A stretch of DNA of 35,532 nt from an uncultured Clostridia bacterium (GCA_910578235.1 CAJTPP010000013.1:1-35532), one strand, 5' to 3'; positions 18,309 through 27,814 are shown, counted from the first letter of the stretch. Notes: generated from the sequence alone by a model not told the origin. Numbers and translations are program-made.

Positions 18309-19294
18309 AGATAAAAATACCCGATTTCGGAATTATAGACGAAGCCTCAGGCTTTAAAAAATTATTATCCACTACAGACGGCAGATTTACCACGGGTGAG
18401 AGCGGTGTAAAAAATATAGTATGTACAGGCGATGATAAGGTGGAACTTGTGGCGTTTGAAAATCAGACGCTTGCATATGTAAACTCAGCTCTTGGCTTCG
18501 GCGCATATTATCCTGTTTATCCTGTAAAAAGAAACAGCAAAATAAAAGCTGTATTAATGGATCTTGATGGAACTTCGGTAAGGAGCGAAGAATTCTGGAT
18601 ATGGATAATTGAAAGAACAACTGCGAGTATGCTTGGCGATGAAAACTTTAAACTTGAGAAAAGTGATATGCCGTTTGTTTCGGGACACAGCGTGTCGGAG
18701 CATTTGCAGTATTGTATAGACAAATACTGTCCGGGAGCATCTCTTTCAAAAGCGCGTGACTTCTATTTCGCGCATGTAAGTAATGAAATGAAGGAAATTA
18801 TGGAAGGGTGGGGCAAGCAAAATGCCTTTGTGCCGCAGGAGGGACTTAAGGAATTTTTACTTGCACTTAAGAGCATGGGAATAAAAATAGGGCTTGTAAC
18901 GTCAGGACTGTATGAAAAGGCTATGCCTGAAATTATTTCCGCGTTTCGCACTCTTGAAATGGGAGAGCCTACTGATTTTTACGACGCGATAATCTCTGCC
19001 GGTTATCCGCTCAGAAAAGGGGAGGTTGGAACACTCGGAGAACTGTCACCAAAGCCTCATCCATGGCTTTACGCGGAAACGTGTATGGTAGGCCTTGGCA
19101 TAGGTTTTGAGGACAGAGGGGGCGTTATTGCGATTGAAGACAGCGGAGCGGGCGTGTGCTCCGCAAGACTGGCTGGGTATACAACGGTAGGGCTGGCTGG
19201 CGGCAATATAGAGGAAAGTGGTACAATGCCAATGTGCAGCCGCTTTTGTAATACTTTGTCTGAAATACTTGATTACATAAAGGAGGAGATATGA
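18305..19294 (+). CDS. HAD-superfamily phosphatase/mutase with N-terminal extension
   Basis: A 329-residue protein. HAD motif I is 'LMDLDGTSV' (Asp86, Asp88), motif II 'LVTSG', motif III the Lys in 'SPKPHPW', motif IV 'AIEDSGAG'. The cap lies between motifs I and II, as in beta-phosphoglucomutase-like HADs. The first 80 residues before motif I are not part of a standard HAD fold and I do not recognise them. The start codon overlaps the GH94 stop (ATGA, 18305-18308), and its stop overlaps the GH38 start (ATGA, 19291-19294), so the three genes are translationally coupled. A role on a sugar phosphate from phosphorolysis or mannose metabolism is plausible but unproven. Confidence 0.8.
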   Translation: MKIKIPDFGIIDEASGFKKLLSTTDGRFTTGESGVKNIVCTGDDKVELVAFENQTLAYVNSALGFGAYYPVYPVKRNSKIKAVLMDLDGTSVRSEEFWIWIIERTTASMLGDENFKLEKSDMPFVSGHSVSEHLQYCIDKYCPGASLSKARDFYFAHVSNEMKEIMEGWGKQNAFVPQEGLKEFLLALKSMGIKIGLVTSGLYEKAMPEIISAFRTLEMGEPTDFYDAIISAGYPLRKGEVGTLGELSPKPHPWLYAETCMVGLGIGFEDRGGVIAIEDSGAGVCSARLAGYTTVGLAGGNIEESGTMPMCSRFCNTLSEILDYIKEEI

Positions 19295-22146
19295 TGGAGC
19301 GCAAGGATGTAAAATGTCATTTCATATCAAACACTCACTGGGACAGAGAATGGAAGTTCAGCGCCCAGAGAACGCGTCATATGCTTGTTACGGCTATTGA
19401 CATGCTGCTTGACATTTTTGAAAAGGAACCGGATTACAAGCATTTTCATCTTGATTCGCAAACGCTGCCGCTGCAGGACTATATTGAAATAAGACCTGAA
19501 AAAAAAGAAATTCTGAAAAAATATATAAGTGAAGGGAAACTTGCGGTGGGGCCGTGGTTTTGTCTGCCTGATGAATTTTGTGTGGGCGGGGAGTCGCTTG
19601 TGAGAAATTTGCTTTTAGGACATAAGATTGCCAATGAATTTGGTAAAGTTTCAAAGACTGGATATTCGCCGTTTGGTTGGGGACAGATATCTCAAATGCC
19701 GCAGCTTTATCACGGTTTTGGAATAAATTTTGCATCATTCTACCGTGGTCTTAATACTTATATGGCTCCCAAATCAGAATTTTATTGGGAGGGGGCTGAC
19801 GGCACAACTATTTACGCGTCAAGACTGGGACAAAGACCGAGATATAATATGTGGTATATTTTGCAGCGACCGGTGTTTTATGGTAAGCGCAATGGTGATG
19901 ACAGACGTGTTTCATGGGATGCCGGTAATGGTATATTCCGATTCGCAGATCCTGCGCGATGTGAATATGAATATCAGTATTCGCACAGAAAATATGAATA
20001 TCATGATGAATATATAGAAGAGAAAACAAGTCAGGCTCTTGAGGAGCAGGACGGTGAATGGACAACGCCGCACCGTTTCTGGTCGAACGGTCATGACTCG
20101 TCAATTCCGGATATGAGAGAGGCACGCCTGATAAGAGACTCAAATGCAATATATGATGGTGTTGAGGTATTCCACAGCTCTGTATATGATTTTGAACAGA
20201 GTGTTATAAAAGATTTTGATGAAAATTCTCCTCACCTTAAAGGTGAAATGCGTTATCCGTTTACGAAAGGCAGCGTAAGTGCAATTTTCGGATGGATTTT
20301 GTCTGCGAGAATTGGTGTTAAACAGGATAATTTTGAAACAGAAAGACTTTTAACTGGCTATGCCGAACCTATGGCGTCGTTCGCGTCACTTTGCGGCGCG
20401 GTATATCCTCAGGAATTTATTGATAAGTCATATAACTATATGCTTCAAAATCATGGTCATGACTCAATCGGCGCGTGCGGCAGAGATGTTGTATATAAGG
20501 ATGTCAATTACCGTTTCAGACAGTCAAGAGAAATTGCTACTTGTGTGCTTGAAAGAGCTCTTATGGATTTATCCGGAGACATTGACTTCAATGGATGGGA
20601 TAGTAACGATATGGCGATTGTAATGTTTAATCCGGCGCCGTTTAAGAGAAGCATGACGGTGCCCTGTGAAATAGAAATTCCGCTTGAATGGGAATGTGAC
20701 AGCTTTGAAATTGAAGATGCAGATGGGCATATATGTCCTCATCAGCATATATCGTCCATTAATCCTATGTATCAGATTGTGCAGGATTTAGCAGACGCCG
20801 TTGATGTGCTTCCTGTTGCAAGACATACTGTAAGAATATTTGTAAAGGATATTCCTTCTATGGGATATAAGACGCTGAAGGTTGTGCCAAAGTATAAAAC
20901 ACGCGCGGCTACACCTGTAAATATGCTGCGAGGCGCCCAGACAATGGAAAATGAATTTCTATTTGTTAAAATAAATACGAATGGCACATTAAATATAACT
21001 GAAAAAGAAACAGGCAGAGTATATGAGAATATTGGTTATTTTAAGGATACAGGAGAGAATGGCAGCCCGTGGGAACACAAAATGCCTGAAATAGATGAGG
21101 TATATACAACGCTTAATGAGCGGGCTGTTGTAAGCCTTGTATACAGCGGTGTTCTTGAAACAAAATACAGGATTGTTATTGACTGGGCAATCCCTGAAAA
21201 CCTTATTGAAGGAGGAAAGAAAAGGAGTGCGCGTCTTGCGCCGTATAGAATAGAAACGCTTGTAACGCTTAAAAATGGCGCGAAGTGGGTTGAATTTGAA
21301 ACGAAAATAAACAATACTGTTCCAAATCACTATTTGCAGGCAGCGTTTCCGACAAATATTAATTCTGAATTTGTATATGCTCAGGGACAATTTGACGTTG
21401 TAAAACGTCCGATTGCAAAACCTGATTATTCATTGTATGATGAAATTCCGATGACGGAGCATCCGATGAATTCATTTGTTGATATATGCAATGATGAAGA
21501 AGGCGCGGCAATTTTAAACACAGGCCTTAAAGCGTATGAGTCGGATGATGATTTTGACCATACTATGTATATTTCGCTTCTAAGATGTTTTGAATTGCGG
21601 ATATATGTAACACCGGAGGAGCAGAATTATTCAAGGATAGAAAATGGTTCGCAGTCATTTGGACAGCATACATTTAGATACGCGTTTATGCCGCATAAGG
21701 GTGACTGGGAAAAAGCGAATGTATGGAAAGCCGCGCAAGACTTCAATATGGAAATTCTTATTGGTCAGACAGCACCTACTGAACACGGTAAAAATCCGCT
21801 TGAGAAAGCTTTTATTGAGCTTGAGAATGAAAATCTTCATGTTAGTGCCGTAAAGCGCAGTGAAGATGGTAAGGGATGGATTGTAAGACTGTTTAATCCG
21901 TCAATGGAAACCATTAAAAACAAGATAAAATTTAATAATGGGATTGCGGAAATCCAATCAAAGCAATCACCGATAGAGAGACAGCAAAAATCATTTGAAT
22001 TACCGCCATTTGAGAATAGAAGGTGGTCAACAGCGCAGAAGGTAACACTGGAAGAACTCTTTGAGTCAGAACTGATGATTAATGCTGATGGATGGAGTGA
22101 GATTGAACTTGAACCTAAGCAGATTTATACAATAAAGTATGAGTAA
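19291..22146 (+). CDS. GH38 alpha-mannosidase-like protein lacking the canonical nucleophile
   Basis: A 951-residue cytoplasmic protein with full GH38 architecture: N-terminal catalytic barrel, three-helix region, C-terminal beta domains. Zinc-site residues are visible: His16 and Asp18 in 'SNTHWDREW' and His390 in 'NHGHDSIGAC'. In typical GH38 enzymes the nucleophile, also a zinc ligand, is the Asp in a 'GYLPDSFGQxxQMP' type motif. Here the gapless equivalent is 'GYSPFGWGQISQMP', with Phe128 at that position. The gene is clearly GH38-related, but classical retaining catalysis needs another explanation. The expected role in context is removal of alpha-linked mannose from imported oligosaccharide. 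The start is the first ATG of ATGATG after AGGAGG, overlapping the HAD stop by 4 bases. Confidence 0.88.
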   Translation: MMERKDVKCHFISNTHWDREWKFSAQRTRHMLVTAIDMLLDIFEKEPDYKHFHLDSQTLPLQDYIEIRPEKKEILKKYISEGKLAVGPWFCLPDEFCVGGESLVRNLLLGHKIANEFGKVSKTGYSPFGWGQISQMPQLYHGFGINFASFYRGLNTYMAPKSEFYWEGADGTTIYASRLGQRPRYNMWYILQRPVFYGKRNGDDRRVSWDAGNGIFRFADPARCEYEYQYSHRKYEYHDEYIEEKTSQALEEQDGEWTTPHRFWSNGHDSSIPDMREARLIRDSNAIYDGVEVFHSSVYDFEQSVIKDFDENSPHLKGEMRYPFTKGSVSAIFGWILSARIGVKQDNFETERLLTGYAEPMASFASLCGAVYPQEFIDKSYNYMLQNHGHDSIGACGRDVVYKDVNYRFRQSREIATCVLERALMDLSGDIDFNGWDSNDMAIVMFNPAPFKRSMTVPCEIEIPLEWECDSFEIEDADGHICPHQHISSINPMYQIVQDLADAVDVLPVARHTVRIFVKDIPSMGYKTLKVVPKYKTRAATPVNMLRGAQTMENEFLFVKINTNGTLNITEKETGRVYENIGYFKDTGENGSPWEHKMPEIDEVYTTLNERAVVSLVYSGVLETKYRIVIDWAIPENLIEGGKKRSARLAPYRIETLVTLKNGAKWVEFETKINNTVPNHYLQAAFPTNINSEFVYAQGQFDVVKRPIAKPDYSLYDEIPMTEHPMNSFVDICNDEEGAAILNTGLKAYESDDDFDHTMYISLLRCFELRIYVTPEEQNYSRIENGSQSFGQHTFRYAFMPHKGDWEKANVWKAAQDFNMEILIGQTAPTEHGKNPLEKAFIELENENLHVSAVKRSEDGKGWIVRLFNPSMETIKNKIKFNNGIAEIQSKQSPIERQQKSFELPPFENRRWSTAQKVTLEELFESELMINADGWSEIELEPKQIYTIKYE

Positions 22147-22151
22147 TCAGC

Positions 22152-22200
22152 GGTAAAAAAAGTTTACCCCCTTTGTTAAAATAAAAATATATGCTATAAT
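22152..22200 (+). promoter_or_regulatory. Promoter with GTTTACC box for operon 2
   Basis: TTGTTA (22173-22178), 16 bp spacer, extended -10 TGCTATAAT (TATAAT 22195-22200). Immediately upstream, box GTTTACCCCCTTTGTTA (22162-22178) overlaps the -35 and starts 33 bp from the -10. GGTAAA (22152-22157) and TTTACC (22163-22168) form a small inverted repeat. It sits 5 bases after the GH38 stop and could also weakly terminate operon 1. Confidence 0.7.
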
Positions 22201-22215
22201 AGGATTAAGTAGAAT

Positions 22216-22334
22216 GGCTGTTCAAATAGGTTATTATTGAAATGTGATACCTCTCTCTCTTTTTACTTTTTTTCATAATCAGAACAGTCTTTTGTTTGAG
22301 GGTTGTCACAGTATGTGGCAACCCGGTTTTATTT
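22216..22334 (+). promoter_or_regulatory. Structured leader of the beta-helix GH5 gene
   Basis: The leader of about 145 bases contains GGCTGTTC (22216-22223) able to pair with GAACAGTC (22282-22289, TCTTTTGTTT follows), a pyrimidine tract at 22250-22274, and a compact hairpin GGGTTGTCAC (22300-22309) with GTGGCAACCC (22315-22324), 10 bp, one G-U, 5-base loop. GGTTTTATTT and the RBS follow. Possible attenuator, riboregulator or stabiliser; it matches no riboswitch class I know. Confidence 0.45.
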
Positions 22335-22350
22335 GAAGGGGGTAATTACT

Positions 22351-25300
22351 TTGAAAAAAATCCTAAGTTTAATAACGTCAATTGCGGTAATAGTATTATC
22401 ATTTGGATATATTCCTGTAAAAGCGGTTGGTAATTCAGCTTTGCTGAATGAAGCTGATAAAGTATTGATAGATTACAATAGAAGCATACCTCTTGAGGTG
22501 AAAGGAAATAAGATAGTTGAGCAGGGTACAGATAATATGGTAGTTCTGCGAGGCGTAAATATTCCCAGCCTTGGCTGGGGAATGGCAGAGCATATATATG
22601 AATCTATGACAATGGTATATGATAGTTGGCACGCAAACATAATAAGACTGCCCATACAGCCGAAGTATTGGTTCGGCAGACTTACCGATGATGAAAAAAA
22701 GCCCGGTGTTATAACCTCGCCGGAGAAATATCAGAAGTATGTTGATGATGCGGTCAGGGCGGCGCAGGCAAGGGGTAAATATATTATTCTTGATTGTCAC
22801 ACATATGTCATGCCGATTGAGGAAAGCCTTGAAATGTGGAGGGAGGTTGCGGCTAAATATGCGAATAACAGCGCTGTGCTTTTCGGACTTTTAAATGAGC
22901 CTCATGATATAAAGCCGACAGGCGATGACGCCGGAAGAAGCGCATGGGATGTATGGCGTCATGGCGGTCAGATTATAATTAACGGCAGTGAAGTAAGAGG
23001 AGTTGGGCATCAGGAGCTGTTAGAAGCTATAAGAGAAACAGGCGCGAATAATATTTGTATAGCGGGCGGTCTTAACTGGGCATTTGATATAAGCGGTCTC
23101 GCTGATGGCTATGACGGACGCGAGAATGGATACAGACTTGTCGATACTCCTGAAGGACACGGTGTAATGTATGATTCACATGCATATCCTGTTAAGGGCG
23201 CAAAATCTGCATGGAATAATATAATAGGTCCGGTAAGAAAAGCGGCGCCTGTTCTGATAGGCGAGTGGGGATGGGATGCTTCGGACAGAGCTATTTCCGG
23301 TGGTGACTGCACAAGTGAAATATGGCTTAGTCAGCTTGCTAAATGGATGGATGATGAATATGACGAATATGATGGTGTGCCGGTTAACTGGACGGCATGG
23401 AATCTGCATATGTCTTCATCTCCAAGAATGTTATATTCATGGGATTTTAAGACGACAGCATTTAACGGTACATACATAAAAGAGCTTCTTAAAAGCTATA
23501 ATAAAGAACCTGAACGGCAAACGGGTGTATATCGGGCAGATTTTAGTACAGATGATGTTTTCAGAAGTTATACAGGACAGAGCGGAAAGGCTTCTGTTAC
23601 ACATTCTTACACGAATGAGAATGTTGTTATAAATCATAAAACAGGTGAGTGGAGTGCAAAACTCGATTTCCCATATGAATGGGATTTAAATGGTATTCAA
23701 ACAATTACAATGGATATTTCGGGTGATATAGATGAAACAATATCTGTTGGTATTTACGGCGCTGATATGGAAATCTGGACAACAAAGGTTCGGATTAATA
23801 ATAATGTAAAAACTCTGACGATAAGAACAGACCAGCTTGTGAAACAGGGTAATCCCCAGACTGATGGTATTCTTGACGGTGCTGTTTCAGGAATATATTT
23901 CGGTTCTAATTCATCATCAGAAAACAATATAACCATAGACAATATAGAAATTGTAAAGCTTGCAGAGCCTGTTTATATGCCGAGAGAATATCCGCATAAA
24001 GATATGGGGAAAGAAGTTCTTGTGGATTTTGATAATATAGATTTTATTAATCCGACTATACAAAATCTTACGTATACCGACGCTGTTGTAGAAGATCATA
24101 AAGGTAATGAGACACAAGCGAAACATGTGATTTACGAGCGCGATGACGGAACTGCCGTGAGAGTTGAAATGCGGCTTGGCGTAACTTTATCAAAAGATAC
24201 AAAATATATATCTGTAGATTTTAAAGGTTCGGATATTGAACAGAAACTTTCTCTGAATATTGGTGATTATGTTGTATTTCCTGTAACGCTGGCAGGTGAC
24301 AGTAAATGGCATCGGTATATATATTGTATAGATAATTATATTGAATATCCTGAGGATATAAAATATATAAAAGTAATACCTGAGTCAAAAGTTAACTCGG
24401 ATTTTTATATAGATAATTTTTATTTCAGTAAGGAAAAACCTGACAGAGAAATGCCGAATGCCGAAAAAACATTTGTATATGATTTTGCGACATATAAAAA
24501 GAATACAGCCAAATATGAAGCGACTATATCTACTATAGATGGAAGTGCAGGAGATACAATTACAGCTCTCAAGGCTGACGGCGGTCTTGATGATGATACA
24601 CAGGCTCTTGAAATAATATATTCAAGAAACGGAGAGACATCATCTAAAGCTGCGGTGAAATATAACTCATCTGATTTTTTTAAAGGTAATGCGGGAGATG
24701 ACGCGCGCACGGCAAATCGTAAAACTTTAAAGGACGATATGGCATATATGACAAATATGTTTTTCTACGGTAAGTCAACAAGCGGCAAGGATGAGAGGGT
24801 AAGCATAGGTATATTTGACGCTGCTGACGGTATCAATACTATAACTGATACGAAAGAGATTACTTTAACTACTTATTGGCAGCAGTTTAAAGTTCCGTTC
24901 GACGCGTTCTCTGTGCTTGACGGAGGACAGGAGCTTGACTGCGCAAGAGTTAGAGGGTTTGTATTTTTATCAGCGGAGAACAGCGGTACAGAGGGTTCAT
25001 TTATGATTGATAATATTGTTCATACAAGTATGGATAATATAGATTTGGATTATTTAGAGGAATTAAAAACAAAACAGCCGACACCAACTCCTGTGGCAAC
25101 TCAAAATCCGGCAAATCCAACTCCCACTCCTGCGGCTGCACCTCCCGAGGCCGGCGATAATGTGACAGTTGTAACAACAGCTGAGGAATTTTTGGCGCTT
25201 ACATCAAGTGATACAACTGTTCAGTTGGGAGATGATATAGACCTCGGCACAGCAGGGGTAAAAACAAAGTGTCCGACTTATCTTGATTTAAATGGTCATA

Positions 25301-26493
25301 CCCTCACATCAAGCGCAGGCGCAGTGCTGGAGTTATTACACCATTTCACTCTTACTGACACAAGTGCTGATAAAACGGGCGCAATTATAAATACAAATAC
25401 CGGAACGTCTTACGGCATCAAATGCGCTGCAAAAAATCTTGCGGTGAGTATTGACGGGGCGGAGATTGATGCCGCAGCGCAGGCGATAATGATTAATGGT
25501 GTGGGTTCCGTTGTAACCGTAAAGAATAGCGCAGTCCTTAACGGAGGAACACATGCTGTTAATGTGGGTGCAAACGGTATGCTCAACATTGAAAACGCTG
25601 TTATAAACAGCAATATAGAGTATAACGGCTGTGCTGTATACTCATCGGGCGGCACTGTGACAATAGAGGACGGTATATTCAATTATAATGGAACAATGAA
25701 TACTATCGGCGTGTCTGGGACGAGTAATTTTACAATAAACGGTGGTACATTTACAAACCCAAACAGAGGCAGAGGTGTTATAAATACAGTAAAAGGTTTT
25801 TCAGGAACACTTACAATAAACGGCGGCACCTTTGAAAATACCGAAGGAAGCGTTGGGGCATATAGTATTCTTGACGGCGATGAGGCTACTACCACAGCGC
25901 CTAAAATAAATATTACCAATGGACTTTTTAAGTCCGGTTTTGGTTTCACAAAGCCCGGTAATACAACAACCGTAATAACGATAACAGGCGGAACATTCTC
26001 GTTTGACCCTTCTGAATATGTTAATGAGGAATATTGTATTATAACGCCGGGTGAAGAAGATACATATACTGTAATACAGTTGTATTATCCCGAACCGACG
26101 GGAGAACCAACACCCGAACCAACAGAAACACCTAAGCCTGAACCGACGGAAGAGCCTACTCCTAAGCCGACGGATATTCCATCACAGGATTTGACTTCGA
26201 AGCCGACAGCCAGACCAACACAAGAGCCTGCGGAATTAACAGATACATATGTGTATGACGTTACTTTTCTTGATGAAACAATCGTCATAGTCGATGTTGA
26301 TATTCCGGATATAACTGACGAAAACGATAAAATGTATGTTGCAATGTACAGCGGGGACGGCAGACTTTGCGGATTGAATGTAACGAAGAATATTGAGAGC
26401 GCCAGCTTTATAATTCCTGACGATACATCAGAGGTTAAGGTATTTATATGGAATAAAAATATGATGCCGATATCGAAGAAAAAACAGAATTAA
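22351..26493 (+). CDS. Secreted multimodular GH5 with three CBM-like modules and beta-helix
   Basis: A protein of about 1380 residues. Signal peptide 1-26; GH5 domain about 35-395 with acid/base Glu183 ('FGLLNEPHD') and nucleophile Glu305 ('VLIGEWGW'). Three CBM-like jelly-rolls lie at about 391-540, 552-697 and 705-893. A Pro/Thr linker (909-934) precedes a right-handed beta-helix of 'INGGTF' repeats (about 937-1243). A second Pro/Thr linker (about 1247-1295) leads to a small C-terminal beta domain ending 'VKVFIWNKNMMPIS'. Start TTG 22351 has GAAGGGGG at about 9 bases and begins a proper signal peptide; the longer in-frame TTG at 22303 lies inside the leader hairpin. GH5 plus three CBMs resembles the architecture I recall for a gut endo-xanthanase. 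Likely the main extracellular backbone-cleaving enzyme of the locus. Confidence 0.88.
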   Translation: MKKILSLITSIAVIVLSFGYIPVKAVGNSALLNEADKVLIDYNRSIPLEVKGNKIVEQGTDNMVVLRGVNIPSLGWGMAEHIYESMTMVYDSWHANIIRLPIQPKYWFGRLTDDEKKPGVITSPEKYQKYVDDAVRAAQARGKYIILDCHTYVMPIEESLEMWREVAAKYANNSAVLFGLLNEPHDIKPTGDDAGRSAWDVWRHGGQIIINGSEVRGVGHQELLEAIRETGANNICIAGGLNWAFDISGLADGYDGRENGYRLVDTPEGHGVMYDSHAYPVKGAKSAWNNIIGPVRKAAPVLIGEWGWDASDRAISGGDCTSEIWLSQLAKWMDDEYDEYDGVPVNWTAWNLHMSSSPRMLYSWDFKTTAFNGTYIKELLKSYNKEPERQTGVYRADFSTDDVFRSYTGQSGKASVTHSYTNENVVINHKTGEWSAKLDFPYEWDLNGIQTITMDISGDIDETISVGIYGADMEIWTTKVRINNNVKTLTIRTDQLVKQGNPQTDGILDGAVSGIYFGSNSSSENNITIDNIEIVKLAEPVYMPREYPHKDMGKEVLVDFDNIDFINPTIQNLTYTDAVVEDHKGNETQAKHVIYERDDGTAVRVEMRLGVTLSKDTKYISVDFKGSDIEQKLSLNIGDYVVFPVTLAGDSKWHRYIYCIDNYIEYPEDIKYIKVIPESKVNSDFYIDNFYFSKEKPDREMPNAEKTFVYDFATYKKNTAKYEATISTIDGSAGDTITALKADGGLDDDTQALEIIYSRNGETSSKAAVKYNSSDFFKGNAGDDARTANRKTLKDDMAYMTNMFFYGKSTSGKDERVSIGIFDAADGINTITDTKEITLTTYWQQFKVPFDAFSVLDGGQELDCARVRGFVFLSAENSGTEGSFMIDNIVHTSMDNIDLDYLEELKTKQPTPTPVATQNPANPTPTPAAAPPEAGDNVTVVTTAEEFLALTSSDTTVQLGDDIDLGTAGVKTKCPTYLDLNGHTLTSSAGAVLELLHHFTLTDTSADKTGAIINTNTGTSYGIKCAAKNLAVSIDGAEIDAAAQAIMINGVGSVVTVKNSAVLNGGTHAVNVGANGMLNIENAVINSNIEYNGCAVYSSGGTVTIEDGIFNYNGTMNTIGVSGTSNFTINGGTFTNPNRGRGVINTVKGFSGTLTINGGTFENTEGSVGAYSILDGDEATTTAPKINITNGLFKSGFGFTKPGNTTTVITITGGTFSFDPSEYVNEEYCIITPGEEDTYTVIQLYYPEPTGEPTPEPTETPKPEPTEEPTPKPTDIPSQDLTSKPTARPTQEPAELTDTYVYDVTFLDETIVIVDVDIPDITDENDKMYVAMYSGDGRLCGLNVTKNIESASFIIPDDTSEVKVFIWNKNMMPISKKKQN

Positions 26494-26501
26494 TATAATT
26501 A

Positions 26502-26534
26502 AAAACGGCGGCAGATAAAATTTGCCGCCGTTTT
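26502..26534 (+). terminator. Intrinsic terminator inside operon 2
   Basis: AAAACGGCGGCA (26502-26513) pairs perfectly with TGCCGCCGTTTT (26523-26534), 9-base loop. The GH125 RBS AAAGGAG begins about 3 bases later with no promoter between, so read-through must supply GH125. Confidence 0.88.
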
Positions 26535-26549
26535 GCAAAGGAGCTATTT

Positions 26550-27809
26550 ATGGAAATACCAAAAGCGATAATAACGCATATGAAAAAATACAGTGAACAT
26601 CTGCGCCGTTATCCAAAACTGCGGAAAATGTATGAGAGCTGTTATTTAAGTACTATAAGAACAGCGTTAAGACAGATGGACGGTTCATATTTTGTCCTTA
26701 CCGGTGACATTCCCGCAATGTGGCTGAGAGATTCCACAGCTGAAGTTGTAATATATCTTGATGCCGCCAAGGAGAGTGATGAAGTGCGGGATATTATAAA
26801 AGGCGTTATAGACCGTCAGATGGACTATATTTTAATTGACCCGTACGCCAATGCGTTTAATGAGGACAATAATGGGAAACACGGTATGAATGACATTCCC
26901 AAACCGTCGGGATGGGTATGGGAAAGGAAATATGAGGTTGATTCCTTATGCTATCCATTGCAGCTTGTGTATAAGTATGTTAAGGCAACCGGGGATATAT
27001 CAGTTATAGATGAGAAATTCAAAGAAACCGTGAAGCTTATATTACATGTGTGGCAGACAGAGCAATATCATGAAGAAAAGTCGGGGTATTATTTTATACG
27101 CCGTAACGCGCCGACCTCTGACACACTTCCTCATAAGGGCAAGGGCAATCCTGTCGCATATACCGGAATGACATGGTCAGGCTTCAGACCGAGCGATGAC
27201 GCATGCCGGTATGGATATCTTGTTCCGTCAAACATGTTTGCGGCTGTAACTCTTAAATATGCGGCAGAGCTTCTTGACGGTGATATCAGTGAAAAATGCA
27301 CAGTGCTTGCCGGAGAAATACGAAACGGAATTGAAGAATATGCCATTATAAATCATAGCAAATACGGCAAAATGTATGTATGTGAAACAGACGGATACGG
27401 AAACTATGAACTGTTTGACGATGCCAATATACCGAGCTTGCTGTCAATTCCTTATATAGGGTTTGCCGAAATTGACGATAAAATATATCAGAACACACGC
27501 CGTTTTATTTTGAGCGAAGATAATCCCTATTATTTTCGGGGCAATGATGTCTCAGGAGTGGGAAGTCCGCATACGCCTGACGGCTATATATGGCATATGG
27601 CGCTTTGTATGCAGGCGCTTACATCGCAGAATGCGAGAGAAATAAGAAATATAATAAATATGCTTGAAAACACCGATAATGATACATTGCGCATGCATGA
27701 GAGCTTTGATAAGGATAACCCTTCCGAATACACAAGACCATGGTTTTGCTGGGCGGATTCGCTTTTTGCAGAGACTGTGGAAATGGCAGTTCAAAAGGGT
27801 ATAATTTAA
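26550..27809 (+). CDS. GH125 exo-alpha-mannosidase
   Basis: A 419-residue (alpha/alpha)6-barrel protein without a signal peptide. GH125 (former DUF1237) landmarks: 'PAMWLRDSTAEV', 'SGWVWERKYEVDSLCYPLQL', 'FRPSDDACRYGYLVPSNMF' with the probable general acid Asp216/217, and 'MHESFDKDNP' with the probable base Glu384. Characterised members are inverting, metal-independent exo-alpha-1,6-mannosidases. RBS AAAGGAG is 7 bases before ATG 26550. Together with the GH38-like protein it points to alpha-mannose in the substrate. Because that GH38 lacks its usual nucleophile, GH125 may do the actual mannose removal, perhaps with altered linkage preference. This is inference. Confidence 0.93.
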   Translation: MEIPKAIITHMKKYSEHLRRYPKLRKMYESCYLSTIRTALRQMDGSYFVLTGDIPAMWLRDSTAEVVIYLDAAKESDEVRDIIKGVIDRQMDYILIDPYANAFNEDNNGKHGMNDIPKPSGWVWERKYEVDSLCYPLQLVYKYVKATGDISVIDEKFKETVKLILHVWQTEQYHEEKSGYYFIRRNAPTSDTLPHKGKGNPVAYTGMTWSGFRPSDDACRYGYLVPSNMFAAVTLKYAAELLDGDISEKCTVLAGEIRNGIEEYAIINHSKYGKMYVCETDGYGNYELFDDANIPSLLSIPYIGFAEIDDKIYQNTRRFILSEDNPYYFRGNDVSGVGSPHTPDGYIWHMALCMQALTSQNAREIRNIINMLENTDNDTLRMHESFDKDNPSEYTRPWFCWADSLFAETVEMAVQKGII

Positions 27810-27814
27810 TGTGG

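Noticed and set aside
19808..20149. 113-codon minus-strand ORF inside the GH38 gene
   Set aside because: Antisense to a well-supported enzyme, no RBS, no recognisable domain.
22152..22168. GGTAAA/TTTACC repeat as a strong terminator of operon 1
   Set aside because: The stem is only 6 A/T-rich base pairs and lacks a clean T-run; a regulatory role at the adjacent promoter fits better.
22303..22350. TTG 22303 as start of the beta-helix GH5
   Set aside because: It lies in the stem of a leader hairpin with no RBS and would put 16 non-signal residues ahead of a proper signal peptide.
25160..26080. Beta-helix domain as the missing polysaccharide lyase
   Set aside because: The repeats are NGGTF-type adhesin-like coils and I could not identify a catalytic Lys/Arg set, so it is kept only as a question.
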